64,000 nt of DNA, from NCBI GenBank assembly GCA_947252645.1, contig CAMXWF010000015.1:1-64000 (forward strand), read 5' to 3'. Shown in pieces: positions 53,610-61,240 of the stretch. Numbering within the stretch: the first letter of the stretch is position 1; each line of letters starts with the position of its first letter. This DNA is from an uncultured Bacteroidia bacterium. Lineage in GTDB: Bacteria; Bacteroidota; Bacteroidia; Bacteroidales; CAJPTX01. The notes beneath the pieces were generated by a model. That model was given only the letters and a program-made list of their open reading frames with translations. It was not told the origin of the DNA and made no database searches. A program made the translations under genes and the position numbers.

Positions 53610-53831
53610 CTATGGCTGCACTAGGATGGTGACCTGACCACACTGCACCGTTTCCCCAGGGCGGATTTTGGCGCGCTTTCGGTACTCAGTGATGCCATCG
53701 CGGGTTACCGCCCCCTCCATGACCAGCTCCTGCGCATGGCCACCCGTGGCCGCAAGCCCCGTGGCCTTGAGGAGCTGGATGAGCGGGATGAACTCCTCGT
53801 CTTTGAGCTGAAAGGTGATGCTTTTGCCCAC
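53610..53831 (-). CDS. Small S4-domain RNA-binding protein (YbcJ-like)
   Basis: The 73-residue protein begins at a GTG (53831-53829) that overlaps the rpe stop (TAGTG). It consists of one S4 fold: ITFQLKDEEFIPLIQLLKAT, GGHAQELVMEGAVTRDG and EYRKRAKIRPGETVQ. YbcJ-type proteins bind RNA, with no settled role. Longer in-frame starts would run through the rpe gene and are rejected. Last gene of a five-gene unit from the FKBP lipoproteins; converges on hsdM. Confidence 0.82.
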   Translation of the reverse strand: MGKSITFQLKDEEFIPLIQLLKATGLAATGGHAQELVMEGAVTRDGITEYRKRAKIRPGETVQCGQVTILVQP

Positions 53832-54505
53832 TACCCTACCCTCCCATTGGCCTCGCGCAGCAGCGCATTCATGGCCTCGCAAGGGTCGGGCTGCGCAAAG
53901 GCCGCACTGCCAGCCACCAGGACGTTGGCCCCCGCCTCTCGCAGTGCCCGGCAATTGCCTAGCCCCACCCCGCCGTCGACTTCTATGCAGGTGGCGAGGC
54001 CTTGCTGGTCAATCATGCTGCGCAGCCGACTGATACGCGCTAGGGTTCTGGGGATGAACTGCTGGCCGCCAAAGCCTGGATTGACGCTCATGACCAGCAC
54101 TTGGTCGGCCTCTGCGAGGATGTCGAGCAACAGCTCTGGCGGGGTGTGGGGGTTGATGGCGATGCCAGCCCGCATCCCGTGGGCCCGGATGAGTTGGAGG
54201 GTGCGGTGCAGGTGGTCGCAGGCTTCGTAGTGGACCGTGAGCCGCTGCACGCCGGCCTCGGCAAAGCGCGCCACGTAGCGATCGGGCTGCACGATCATCA
54301 GGTGGGCATCGAGAACTTTCCTGGTGAGCCTGGCTACCGCCTCTACCACGGGAAAGCCGTAGGAGATGTTGGGCACGAAGACCCCGTCCATGATGTCGAG
54401 GTGGAGCCATTGAGCTTGGCTTAGCTCAAATTGCTCCACGCTGCTGGCCAGATGCGCAAAATCGGCCGAGAGCAGCGAGGGCGCGAGCAGGCATTCATTT
54501 TCCAT
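53831..54505 (-). CDS. rpe: Ribulose-phosphate 3-epimerase
   Basis: The 224-residue TIM-barrel enzyme interconverts ribulose-5-phosphate and xylulose-5-phosphate in the pentose phosphate pathway. Motifs are LLAPSLLSADFAHL, WLHLDIMDGVFVPNISYG (metal His and catalytic Asp), VHYEAC, MSVNPGFGGQQF and EVDGGVGLGN (second catalytic Asp). The ATG at 54505 is chosen because the family begins a few residues before LLAPSLL, and the ATG at 54544 lies inside recX. Overlaps the S4 gene by one base. Confidence 0.94.
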   Translation of the reverse strand: MENECLLAPSLLSADFAHLASSVEQFELSQAQWLHLDIMDGVFVPNISYGFPVVEAVARLTRKVLDAHLMIVQPDRYVARFAEAGVQRLTVHYEACDHLHRTLQLIRAHGMRAGIAINPHTPPELLLDILAEADQVLVMSVNPGFGGQQFIPRTLARISRLRSMIDQQGLATCIEVDGGVGLGNCRALREAGANVLVAGSAAFAQPDPCEAMNALLREANGRVG

Positions 54506-54528
54506 AGCAGTGATTTCCCAGTAGGGGG

Positions 54529-55062
54529 CTATCCATCGTTGCAATCCATGGGCTCCTCAGGAAGCCCAGTGGGCTCAAATCTCCCGGCTGGCAGCAGGGC
54601 TTGGAGTATGCTTTTGACCTCCTGAAAGCCATAGCCTTTCCTAATAGCCATGGCCAGCAGTTTTTGGCGAGCCGCTGGGCGGGCCACCTCATCGCCAAGC
54701 TGCTTGATGCGCTTCTGTAGCAGTAGGCGCAGCGTTTCGGCGACCCGTTCGGGCGCTAGGGCGGCCAAGGCCTCCTGGATGTAGGGCTCGTCAATTTTTT
54801 TGGCCTTCAGGGCTGCGACAATGCGGTGGGGTCCCCAGCCTTCAAAGCGGTGCTTGTCGGCGGCAAAGGCTAGCGCATAGCGTTGGTCGGAGAGGAAATT
54901 CTGCTCGGTGAGGGCCTGGAGGATTTGCTCTATTTGCTGCGACGAGGCCCCAAGCCTCGAGGCCCAAGCCATCACATCGTGCCCGCAGCGCTCGGCCTTG
55001 GCGCAGTAGCGCATGGCGCGCTGGAGCAATTGCTCTGGGGAGATGTCGGGCGTTGGCTGCAT
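54529..55062 (-). CDS. recX: Regulatory protein RecX
   Basis: The 177-residue protein is built of three-helix RecX repeats: LQRAMRYCAKAERCGHDVMAWASRLGA, then QALTEQNFLSDQRYALAFAADKHRFEGWGPHRI with the highly conserved FLSDxRYA segment, then the C-terminal repeats with GYGFQEVKSIL. RecX inhibits RecA filament growth. recA is not in this window. It begins 2 bp after the small FKBP-like lipoprotein gene and is followed by rpe after 23 bp, so it is part of that transcript. Confidence 0.88.
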   Translation of the reverse strand: MQPTPDISPEQLLQRAMRYCAKAERCGHDVMAWASRLGASSQQIEQILQALTEQNFLSDQRYALAFAADKHRFEGWGPHRIVAALKAKKIDEPYIQEALAALAPERVAETLRLLLQKRIKQLGDEVARPAARQKLLAMAIRKGYGFQEVKSILQALLPAGRFEPTGLPEEPMDCNDG

Positions 55063-55064
55063 GG

Positions 55065-55631
55065 CTACTCACCCTGACCGCTTTGCGGGGTGGCGGGGGA
55101 TAGATGCCAGAGGCAGAGCAGCGGGGTGTGGGGCTTCACGGCGCCCAATTTCGACTTGGAGAAGGCTAGGTAAGAGGGGATGCCGAGCCAGCCTTCGCCG
55201 TTCTGCTGGGCAAAGGCCTGCAGCCCCATCTCTAGACCCTTGAAGGCCTTGGTGTGCCCATAGACATAGCGCAGGGGTCCCTGGTTGCCCGGGAGTACGC
55301 GCAGGTTGTAGGCCTTGGCCCAGGCGGTATCGTTGGTCTCCAATGGGGTGGCGGTTTGCCCCTTGAGCATAAACAGCACATAGCGCAGCTGCACCGCTTG
55401 GCCCTCTTCTGGGGCCATGGGGCGGCCGGGCTTACTGGGTGCAAAACGCAGGTCACCCTCGTGGTACACCGTGTCGGCCTTGGTTTTTAGGAATTTCTCG
55501 AGGTCATCAAGCTGATTTTTGAGTCTTTCGGCCTCCTGTTCCTTGCCGCAACTAGCCGCACCAGCTAGCAGGATGATACACCACGCCCCCAAGACGGTAG
55601 CAGTAAAGGGTATACGCACGCCGGTTCTCAT
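55065..55631 (-). CDS. FKBP-like lipoprotein
   Basis: From the ATG at 55631 the product has 188 residues. A lipoprotein signal (VLGAWCIILLAGAASC, Cys about 28) is followed by a short coiled coil (EAERLKNQLDDLEKFLKTK) and an FKBP-fold domain (GQAVQLRYVLFMLKG, AFKGLEMGLQAFAQQNGEGW, GIPSYLAFSKSK). Several FKBP active-site aromatic positions look altered, so prolyl isomerase activity is uncertain; GldI of gliding bacteria is a comparable envelope FKBP. The upstream ATG at 55682 would overlap the preceding gene. Directly upstream is a second FKBP-type lipoprotein gene (7-bp gap). Confidence 0.75.
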   Translation of the reverse strand: MRTGVRIPFTATVLGAWCIILLAGAASCGKEQEAERLKNQLDDLEKFLKTKADTVYHEGDLRFAPSKPGRPMAPEEGQAVQLRYVLFMLKGQTATPLETNDTAWAKAYNLRVLPGNQGPLRYVYGHTKAFKGLEMGLQAFAQQNGEGWLGIPSYLAFSKSKLGAVKPHTPLLCLWHLSPATPQSGQGE

Positions 55632-55638
55632 GGTTTCA

Positions 55639-56550
55639 CTAGCTCTGATGCATTGGGCTGCCATCCCTGGGGCCATGCGCAACCTTCAGGAGTTCTACCT
55701 CGAAGATGACCGTGGTGTAGGGGGGTATGATGCCTGTAGAGCTGCCCTCTTGGCCAAAGGCCATGCTGGAAGGGAGGATGAAGATGGCTTTTTCGCCCTC
55801 CCGCATCCAGCGTACAGCCCGCTCTAGGCCATCGATGAGCTGCCACTGCTGGCCTAAGACGAAAACAAAGGGCTCGTAGCGCTTCTTGGTGGAGTCAAAG
55901 TAGGAGCCATCGAGGAAGCGTCCCTCAAATTCGAGGGTGAGGGTATCGCCGTTTACCGGTAGAGGCCCCTGGCCCTTCTGGAGGGGCAGATAGTAGATGC
56001 TGTCGATGGGCTTGACCTCAATCCTATGTTCTTTGAGGAACTGCTGGAGCAGGGTTTGCTCGTAGGTGTCGAGGTCGGCAATCCAAGAGAGGAAGGCATC
56101 GTGCTCCTGGGCGAAAGCCATGGAGTCCTGGACGTCGAGCATGCGGACTGCAACGGCAACGCGGTCGCCCGAGTCCAAGAAGCTGGGCAAGGTGGTCGAG
56201 AGTGTCTGGCTGAAAAAGCGTTTGGCGTCAAGGTAGAAGACGGCGCTATCGCCCTTGGACATCGTGGCAAAGCAGGCATCGATAGAGCCCTCATACTGCG
56301 AGGGCACGAGCTGGAAGGTGCGCATGCCCCGGAAGAAGACCGAGTCGCCCATGGTGGCGTAGGAGAGCTGGGGGGAGATGTAATCCCCTGGTCGGGCTGG
56401 CTGAGCCCTAGGCCCAATGGTGACCAGGCGAACCCAAGTGTCGCCTGCCAGCAGGGAGCAGCCCTCAAGCCCCTTGGGGGGGGTGGGAGCACACGCCGCC
56501 AAGGAAAGCACAATGGCCAACGGCCACAAAGCGCGGAAGTAAGAGCCCAT
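55639..56550 (-). CDS. FKBP-type peptidyl-prolyl cis-trans isomerase lipoprotein
   Basis: From the ATG at 56550 the protein has 303 residues. The signal PLAIVLSLAAC marks a lipoprotein (Cys about 20). The middle part (about 40-200) is a helical/FKBP-like region seen in Bacteroidota proteins of this sort. The C-terminal FKBP domain (about 205-295) is clear: LTLEFEGRFLDGSYFDST, FVLGQQWQLIDGLERAVRWM, EKAIFILPSSMAFGQ, IPPYTTVIFEVELL. It probably assists folding of exported proteins in the periplasm. A perfect -7 box (56592-56599) 41 nt upstream supports this start; the longer frame to 56814 passes through the promoter. First gene of the five-gene unit. Confidence 0.88.
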   Translation of the reverse strand: MGSYFRALWPLAIVLSLAACAPTPPKGLEGCSLLAGDTWVRLVTIGPRAQPARPGDYISPQLSYATMGDSVFFRGMRTFQLVPSQYEGSIDACFATMSKGDSAVFYLDAKRFFSQTLSTTLPSFLDSGDRVAVAVRMLDVQDSMAFAQEHDAFLSWIADLDTYEQTLLQQFLKEHRIEVKPIDSIYYLPLQKGQGPLPVNGDTLTLEFEGRFLDGSYFDSTKKRYEPFVFVLGQQWQLIDGLERAVRWMREGEKAIFILPSSMAFGQEGSSTGIIPPYTTVIFEVELLKVAHGPRDGSPMHQS

Positions 56551-56591
56551 CAACCCACGGTCATTTGGTATGCACCAGCACGGCAATTGCG

Positions 56592-56599
56592 CAAAGGTA
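56592..56599 (-). promoter_or_regulatory. Bacteroidota -7 box (TACCTTTG) for the FKBP-recX-rpe-S4 unit
   Basis: Perfect TAnnTTTG on the minus strand, 41 nt upstream of the ATG at 56550. Confidence 0.65.
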
Positions 56600-56892
56600 G
56601 CCATTTTGGCGGAAGGGGAGGAAGGGAACGTGTACGCTCGTGGCAGGGGATACCTTGCGTCCTTTTCACCTACTCCCCCAGGGGCCGAGAGGATGGGGTC
56701 TCCCTCTTTCCTGGGGAAGGGCAGAAAAGCCGACACTTCCACACGCTGTAAGCCCGTGGGGACAGTTGCCACCTGCCTAGACATGGCTACCCTGCGCGGG
56801 GAGTTCATTACCAAGGATGTACGATGCTATCTGGCGACTGGCCCTGGCCAGGCCTGACCGCCCATAGCCCTAGCTGACGGCGCAGCTTTCTC

Positions 56893-56900
56893 TACCTTTG
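56893..56900 (+). promoter_or_regulatory. Bacteroidota -7 box (TACCTTTG) for rsmE
   Basis: Perfect TAnnTTTG 22 nt upstream of the ATG at 56923. Confidence 0.62.
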
Positions 56901-56922
56901 CGGGTGGAAAGCAGACTGCACC

Positions 56923-57675
56923 ATGGGCTACTTCTACGTTCCCGACCTCACGGCCTCGCCGCTGCTTCTGCCGGCAGGAGAGGCTCAGCATTGCGTTGGG
57001 GTGCTCCGCGCATCCCCAGGGGATCCCATCACGCTCACTGACGGTTGCGGGCAAGTGGCCCAAGGGCGGATTGCGCGCATTGACCGTAAGGAGGTCTCCG
57101 TGGACATTTTGGCCCGGGAGACCAGGCCTCGTAGCCTAGCGCAGCAAACCATCCTGGGTGTGGCCCCCACGCGCAATGCCGACCGCATCGAGTGGCTCTT
57201 GGAAAAAGCCGTGGAGATCGGTCTCGGGGCTTTTATCCCCATTCTATGCGCCCGAGCGGTGCGTAACACCCTGCGCCACGAGAGGCTCCTGCGAATAGCA
57301 CTTGCAGCCCTCAAGCAATCGCAGGGGGCCTACCTCCCCACCATCCATGAGCTCACCCCGCTAGCCGCGCTGCCCACCCTGCTACCGCCATCGGCCAGCC
57401 TACGGGCAGTGGCCCACTGTATGGACCGCGCATGGCAGTCCCCCGACACCAACGACTCTACCTCCTCTGCCCTTGTGTCCACGCGCCCTCTCACGGAACT
57501 ACTCCACACCCCTCGCCCCCTCACTATCCTCATAGGCCCCGAGGGAGACTTTACCCCCGGCGAGGTAGAGCAGCTGCTCCAATGGCAATTCCTGCCGGTC
57601 AACCTAGGCGGCACGCGGCTGCGCACCGAGACCGCCGCCCTAGTAGCCACCACGCTGGCAGCCTACAGACCATAG
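56923..57675 (+). CDS. rsmE: 16S rRNA (uracil-1498-N3)-methyltransferase
   Basis: The 250-residue SPOUT-class enzyme methylates U1498 of 16S rRNA. The N-terminal PUA-like domain (about 1-70) contains HCVGVLRASPGDPITLTDG. The SPOUT domain holds GVAPTRNADRIEWLLEKAVEIG, IALAALKQSQGAYLPTI and the knot motifs LIGPEGDFTPGEVEQ and VNLGGTRLRTETAAL. Length and motif order are typical. ahpC follows 64 bp later with its own strong ribosome-binding site. Confidence 0.95.
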   Translation: MGYFYVPDLTASPLLLPAGEAQHCVGVLRASPGDPITLTDGCGQVAQGRIARIDRKEVSVDILARETRPRSLAQQTILGVAPTRNADRIEWLLEKAVEIGLGAFIPILCARAVRNTLRHERLLRIALAALKQSQGAYLPTIHELTPLAALPTLLPPSASLRAVAHCMDRAWQSPDTNDSTSSALVSTRPLTELLHTPRPLTILIGPEGDFTPGEVEQLLQWQFLPVNLGGTRLRTETAALVATTLAAYRP

Positions 57676-57725
57676 CTTACGTGAACAATAGGCTGTCCAC
57701 AGCGTTGTTACCGGTGAATCCAAAT

Positions 57726-57731
57726 AGGAGG
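57726..57731 (+). promoter_or_regulatory. Strong Shine-Dalgarno of ahpC
   Basis: AGGAGG lies 8 nt before the ATG at 57740. Genes in this phylum usually lack a strong Shine-Dalgarno, so this points to high translation of the peroxiredoxin. Confidence 0.7.
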
Positions 57732-57739
57732 TTTACGAT

Positions 57740-58378
57740 ATGTCAGTACTAGTAGGAAAGGCAGCGCCCGACTTCAAGGCTCCAGCCGTAGTTGAGGGCG
57801 GAAAAGTGGTCCATGATTTTACACTCAGTCAGTTCAAGGGCAAAAAGTACGTCGTGCTGTTTTTCTACCCGGCCGATTTCACCTTTGTTTGCCCGACGGA
57901 GCTCCATGCGTTCCAGCAGCGTCTGAAGGACTTTGAGGCCCTGGATACGCAGCTCATAGCCTGCTCGGTGGACTCGGAGAACTCGCACTGGAAGTGGCTC
58001 CAAACGCCCAAGAAGGAGGGCGGCATCCAGGGGGTGACCTACCCCATAGTGGCCGATCAATCGCACGAGATAGCCAATGACTACGATGTGTTCGCCGGCG
58101 AGGAGTGCTACAATGAGGAGCTGGATAAGTGGTCGTTTGAGGGTACGCCCCAGAGCTATAGGGGCCTGTTCCTCATCGACAAGGAGGGCATCGTGCGCCA
58201 CCAAGTGGTCAACGATATGCCCCTGGGTCGTAACGTGGACGAGGCGCTGCGCATGGTAGAGGCCCTGCAGTTCTTCGAGAAGCACGGCGAGGTCTGCCCT
58301 GCCAACTGGCACCAAGGCAGCAAGGGCATGAAGCCCACCCACGAGGGCGTGGCCCAATACCTCAGTGAACAGAAGTAA
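57740..58378 (+). CDS. ahpC: Alkyl hydroperoxide reductase subunit C (2-Cys peroxiredoxin)
   Basis: The 212-residue peroxiredoxin reduces hydrogen peroxide and organic hydroperoxides. The peroxidatic Cys is in YPADFTFVCPTE (about residue 50) and the resolving Cys in HGEVCPANW (about 168), giving a typical 2-Cys enzyme. The C-terminal extension (YLSEQK) contains the YL(F)-like segment that buries the active site. No ahpF is adjacent, so its reductant is encoded elsewhere. Flanked by a strong Shine-Dalgarno and a good terminator, hence a single-gene transcript or the end of one with rsmE. Confidence 0.95.
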   Translation: MSVLVGKAAPDFKAPAVVEGGKVVHDFTLSQFKGKKYVVLFFYPADFTFVCPTELHAFQQRLKDFEALDTQLIACSVDSENSHWKWLQTPKKEGGIQGVTYPIVADQSHEIANDYDVFAGEECYNEELDKWSFEGTPQSYRGLFLIDKEGIVRHQVVNDMPLGRNVDEALRMVEALQFFEKHGEVCPANWHQGSKGMKPTHEGVAQYLSEQK

Positions 58379-58400
58379 AAAGCCATAATACCACACGCCT

Positions 58401-58434
58401 AGGCCGTAGCCCCCACAGAGGCTGCGGCCTTTTA
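58401..58434 (+). terminator. Rho-independent terminator of ahpC
   Basis: 11-bp stem (58401-58411 with 58420-58430, one G-T pair), 8-nt loop and a TTTATTTT tail, 22 bp after the ahpC stop. Confidence 0.85.
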
Positions 58435-58464
58435 TTTTGCCGTACGTTGGCCGCGGCGTACGTT

Positions 58465-58495
58465 TTTGTAGTGCGCGGCGCAGTCTGTACATTTG
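58465..58495 (+). promoter_or_regulatory. Complete Bacteroidota promoter for the ThrE-like exporter
   Basis: TTTG (58465-58468), a 19-nt spacer and TACATTTG (58488-58495) match both boxes perfectly. It lies 85 nt upstream of the ATG at 58581; the earlier in-frame ATG at 58437 precedes the promoter and is rejected. Confidence 0.8.
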
Positions 58496-58580
58496 CACCG
58501 AATCACCAGGGCATGGCTGCGTGGCCGAGCGTTCCCCGTGGACGACCTGCGCAAGCCTTTTCCACGACAAAAAGCGGCAT

Positions 58581-59885
58581 ATGGAGTCAGGAGTGCTAGC
58601 GGGAACCGCCACAGAACAAGAACAGACCATCATTAGAAAGCTCAACACCATCCTGAGCTTAGGACAGATATTGGTGGAGAGCTCAGCCAACACCAATTGC
58701 ATCATGGCGGAGATGAAGCGCTGTGCTAAGGTGCTGGGGCTACCAGAGGAATACCTCCACATCGACGTGTCGTACACCATGCTGTCAGTAAACCTGAGCG
58801 ATCGGGGCCACACGTTTTCCAAGTTCCAGCGCTGCGAGAAGCACAGCGTGAACATGGATGCGATCCGCAATGTGTCGCTATTGCTGACCAAGGCCGAGCA
58901 GCGGCACTACACGCTCGACCGGCTGGAGCGGGGCCTTGCGTATGTGCGACACAAAAAGAAAAACTACCCTCCCCTCGTGGTGGCCGTGGGGGCCGGCATG
59001 GCGTGCGGGGGATTCTGCAAGCTGTTTGGGTGCGACTGGGCGGCCTTCCTGCTGGCCTCCGCGAGTGCATTTGTGGGCTTTTACACGCGGTTACTACTCA
59101 ACCAGCTGCAGCTCAACCACTACCTAGTGGTGTTCATCGCCTCACTGGTGGCAACGTGCTGTGCCTACTTGACCTACCTGACGGGGTGGTCATCGACCCC
59201 CATGCACCCGCTGCTGGCCTGCGCGCTCTTCATCATCCCCGGGGTGCCGATGATCAACTTTGTGGACGACATGGTTGACAATTTCATCGCGGTGGGCATC
59301 GTGCGGGCATTGAACACCTGCATCACGGTGGGCATGATGTCGTTTGGGATAGTGGTGGCCCTGCGGCTGATGAGCTTCACTGGCGCGGAGATAGGCAGGG
59401 AGTTCAGCGAGCTAAGCACTACGCCGCACGATCCCTACTGGAACTACGCGGTGGCGGCGGCCATCTCGGCCATGGGCTTCTCCATGATCTTCAACGTGCG
59501 CAAAGGGCTGCTCTGGATAGTAGCCCTAGGGGGCATGCTGTCGGTGTGTACCCGTAACTTCGTCAACTTCGAGCTGGGCTATGGTCCCTTGATTGGCTCG
59601 TTCAGCGGCGCCATTGTGGCTGGCTGTGGGGCCATCGCGCTGTCGCGCCAGCTACGGATTCCCCACAACCTGCTGGCCATTCCCTCTGTGATCCCCATGG
59701 TGCCCGGCGTACTGATGTACCGTTCTCTAATAGGACTCTTCAACATGCAGGGCATCGTAGGCGAGGTCACCACGGTAGTCTACACGGGACTCAATGCCTC
59801 CCTAATAGTTCTAGCCATCGCCTTTGGGGTCTCCATGCCGGCAATTGTCCTCCGCGATGGGCGGAGGATAGCATCAACGCACTAG
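58581..59885 (+). CDS. Threonine/serine exporter family protein (ThrE-like)
   Basis: From the ATG at 58581 the protein has 434 residues and fuses the two halves of the ThrE family. The cytoplasmic N-terminal domain plus first membrane block (DUF1212/ThrE_1-like: ILSLGQILVESSANTN, then about five helices from LVVAVGAGMACGG, IIPGVPMINFVDDMVDN) is followed by a ThrE_2-like four-helix block from about 300 (AAAISAMGFSMIFNV, IPHNLLAIPSVIPMVPGVLMYRSL). The family exports threonine and serine or small dicarboxylates by proton exchange. In most Bacteroidota relatives the two halves are also one chain. It has its own complete promoter and converges on the PaaK-like gene (10-bp gap). Confidence 0.85.
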   Translation: MESGVLAGTATEQEQTIIRKLNTILSLGQILVESSANTNCIMAEMKRCAKVLGLPEEYLHIDVSYTMLSVNLSDRGHTFSKFQRCEKHSVNMDAIRNVSLLLTKAEQRHYTLDRLERGLAYVRHKKKNYPPLVVAVGAGMACGGFCKLFGCDWAAFLLASASAFVGFYTRLLLNQLQLNHYLVVFIASLVATCCAYLTYLTGWSSTPMHPLLACALFIIPGVPMINFVDDMVDNFIAVGIVRALNTCITVGMMSFGIVVALRLMSFTGAEIGREFSELSTTPHDPYWNYAVAAAISAMGFSMIFNVRKGLLWIVALGGMLSVCTRNFVNFELGYGPLIGSFSGAIVAGCGAIALSRQLRIPHNLLAIPSVIPMVPGVLMYRSLIGLFNMQGIVGEVTTVVYTGLNASLIVLAIAFGVSMPAIVLRDGRRIASTH

Positions 59886-59895
59886 CCAAGGCACG

Positions 59896-61230
59896 TTACG
59901 GCAACGGCCTGTGGCGGCTATCGATGAACCGCACCTCTTTCCTAGCCCCATCAGGGTGCTTTAGGTGCTCGAGGCTTTCGGCAGACTCGTAGCGGACTTC
60001 AGGCACCACGCGCACGCCCGCCCGAAAACGATCTGCCAGCTCCTTGGTCTTTCGCTCCGAGGCCTCGGCAGTGGCTATCCTGACAATGAGCCCATCGGTG
60101 CCTATGTCGTTCGTATAGGCCTCCACCACGTAGTCCTGCACCCAAGGCAGGGCGTCGAGTATGTCGAATAGGGCTGGGGGGTAGAAGGTAGTACCCTTAT
60201 ACTTGATCATCTGCCCCTTGCGGCCAACGACAGTGCCAATGCGTAGGGAGGTGCGCCCACAGCTACAGGGTGCCTGGTAATGCGTGCAGATGTCGCCCGT
60301 GCGGAAGCGAACCAACGGCATCCCCTCTACGCCAAGCGTGGTAATCGTGAGCTCACCTGGCTCATCGTCCCCCACCGGGTGGCCCGACTCATCCAAGAAC
60401 TCACATACTATGAGCTCTGGATGCATATGGCCCCCGCAGTGCGCACTGCACTCGGTAAAGCCCGTCTGCATCTCTGTAGCCGCATAGGTGGAGAGCAACT
60501 CCAGCTCTGGCCAGAGGGCATGGAGCTTCTGGCCGAGCATATTGAGCTCTAGGGCCTGATTGCGTATGCTCTCCCCTATGCAAATAGCCCGGCGGAGCGA
60601 GAGACGGCCTAGCGGAATGTGGTGCGCTATGGCATACTGCCCCAGGACAATCAGGAAGGATGGCACGGCTATAGCCACCGTGGGCTGAAGCCGTAAAATC
60701 GTGTCGAGCTGCAACGAGGGGACCCCCGCGCCCACCCGGATGAGCGGCACGCCCAGCGTGCGCGCCCCTAGCATATAGGCTAGGCCGGCCATGAAGCGCC
60801 GGTCAACGGTAGTCATGAGCTGTATGCAATCCCCCGCACGACACCCTGCGGTGTAAAACGAGAGACTCTCATTATAGCCTAGACGCATGAGATCGCCCTC
60901 CGTGAGGCCAAAGACCACTGGGCTGCCCGAGGTACCCGAGGTGGTCAAAAGGTCGCGAAAGGCACTGCGCGGCACACAGGCAAAATCCCAATTATAGGCC
61001 TGCAACGCCTGCTTGCCCACCGTGGGCAATAGGCGCAAATCCTCTGGGGCTCGAACAGCCTGCAGGTCAACCCCATGGCTGGCATAGAGTCTGCGGTAAA
61101 ACGGGGATCGCGCAGCCACATAGGCCAGCGTTTCTCGGAGCAAGGGAGCCTGGAATGCCGCCACTTCCGCAGGCGATGCATACTCTATGCCCTCACACCG
61201 AGGTCCCCGATAGCTGTCGATATAGTCCAT
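59896..61230 (-). CDS. Phenylacetate-CoA ligase-like adenylate-forming enzyme
   Basis: The 444-residue PaaK-type ligase activates a carboxylic acid as acyl-AMP and passes it to CoA or a carrier protein. Motifs are LLTTSGTSGSPVVFGLT (phosphate-binding loop, about residue 95), LSTYAATEMQTGFTEC (ATE motif), LVRFRTGDICTHY (RTGD) and GRKGQMIKYKGTTFYPPALF (hinge to the small domain). Cys-rich CTHYQAPCSCGRT is a zinc-like site often seen in PaaK relatives. The preferred acid cannot be told. It starts 10 bp after the trifunctional MMPL gene, on the same strand, and such pairs occur in aryl-polyene/dialkylresorcinol type lipid clusters of Bacteroidota; that context is inference since the other genes lie outside. 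Confidence 0.82.
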   Translation of the reverse strand: MDYIDSYRGPRCEGIEYASPAEVAAFQAPLLRETLAYVAARSPFYRRLYASHGVDLQAVRAPEDLRLLPTVGKQALQAYNWDFACVPRSAFRDLLTTSGTSGSPVVFGLTEGDLMRLGYNESLSFYTAGCRAGDCIQLMTTVDRRFMAGLAYMLGARTLGVPLIRVGAGVPSLQLDTILRLQPTVAIAVPSFLIVLGQYAIAHHIPLGRLSLRRAICIGESIRNQALELNMLGQKLHALWPELELLSTYAATEMQTGFTECSAHCGGHMHPELIVCEFLDESGHPVGDDEPGELTITTLGVEGMPLVRFRTGDICTHYQAPCSCGRTSLRIGTVVGRKGQMIKYKGTTFYPPALFDILDALPWVQDYVVEAYTNDIGTDGLIVRIATAEASERKTKELADRFRAGVRVVPEVRYESAESLEHLKHPDGARKEVRFIDSRHRPLP

Positions 61231-61240
61231 TGAATACCCC

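Larger units (their letters stand above)
56551..56922. other. Divergent intergenic region
   Basis: Carries a -7 box on each strand (56592 minus, 56893 plus) and no supported gene. The about 290 bp between the two boxes show nothing recognisable. Confidence 0.6.

Noticed and set aside
57749..58891. 380-codon open frame on the minus strand across ahpC and the ThrE-like gene
   Set aside because: Runs antisense through two well-recognised genes, a terminator and a complete promoter.
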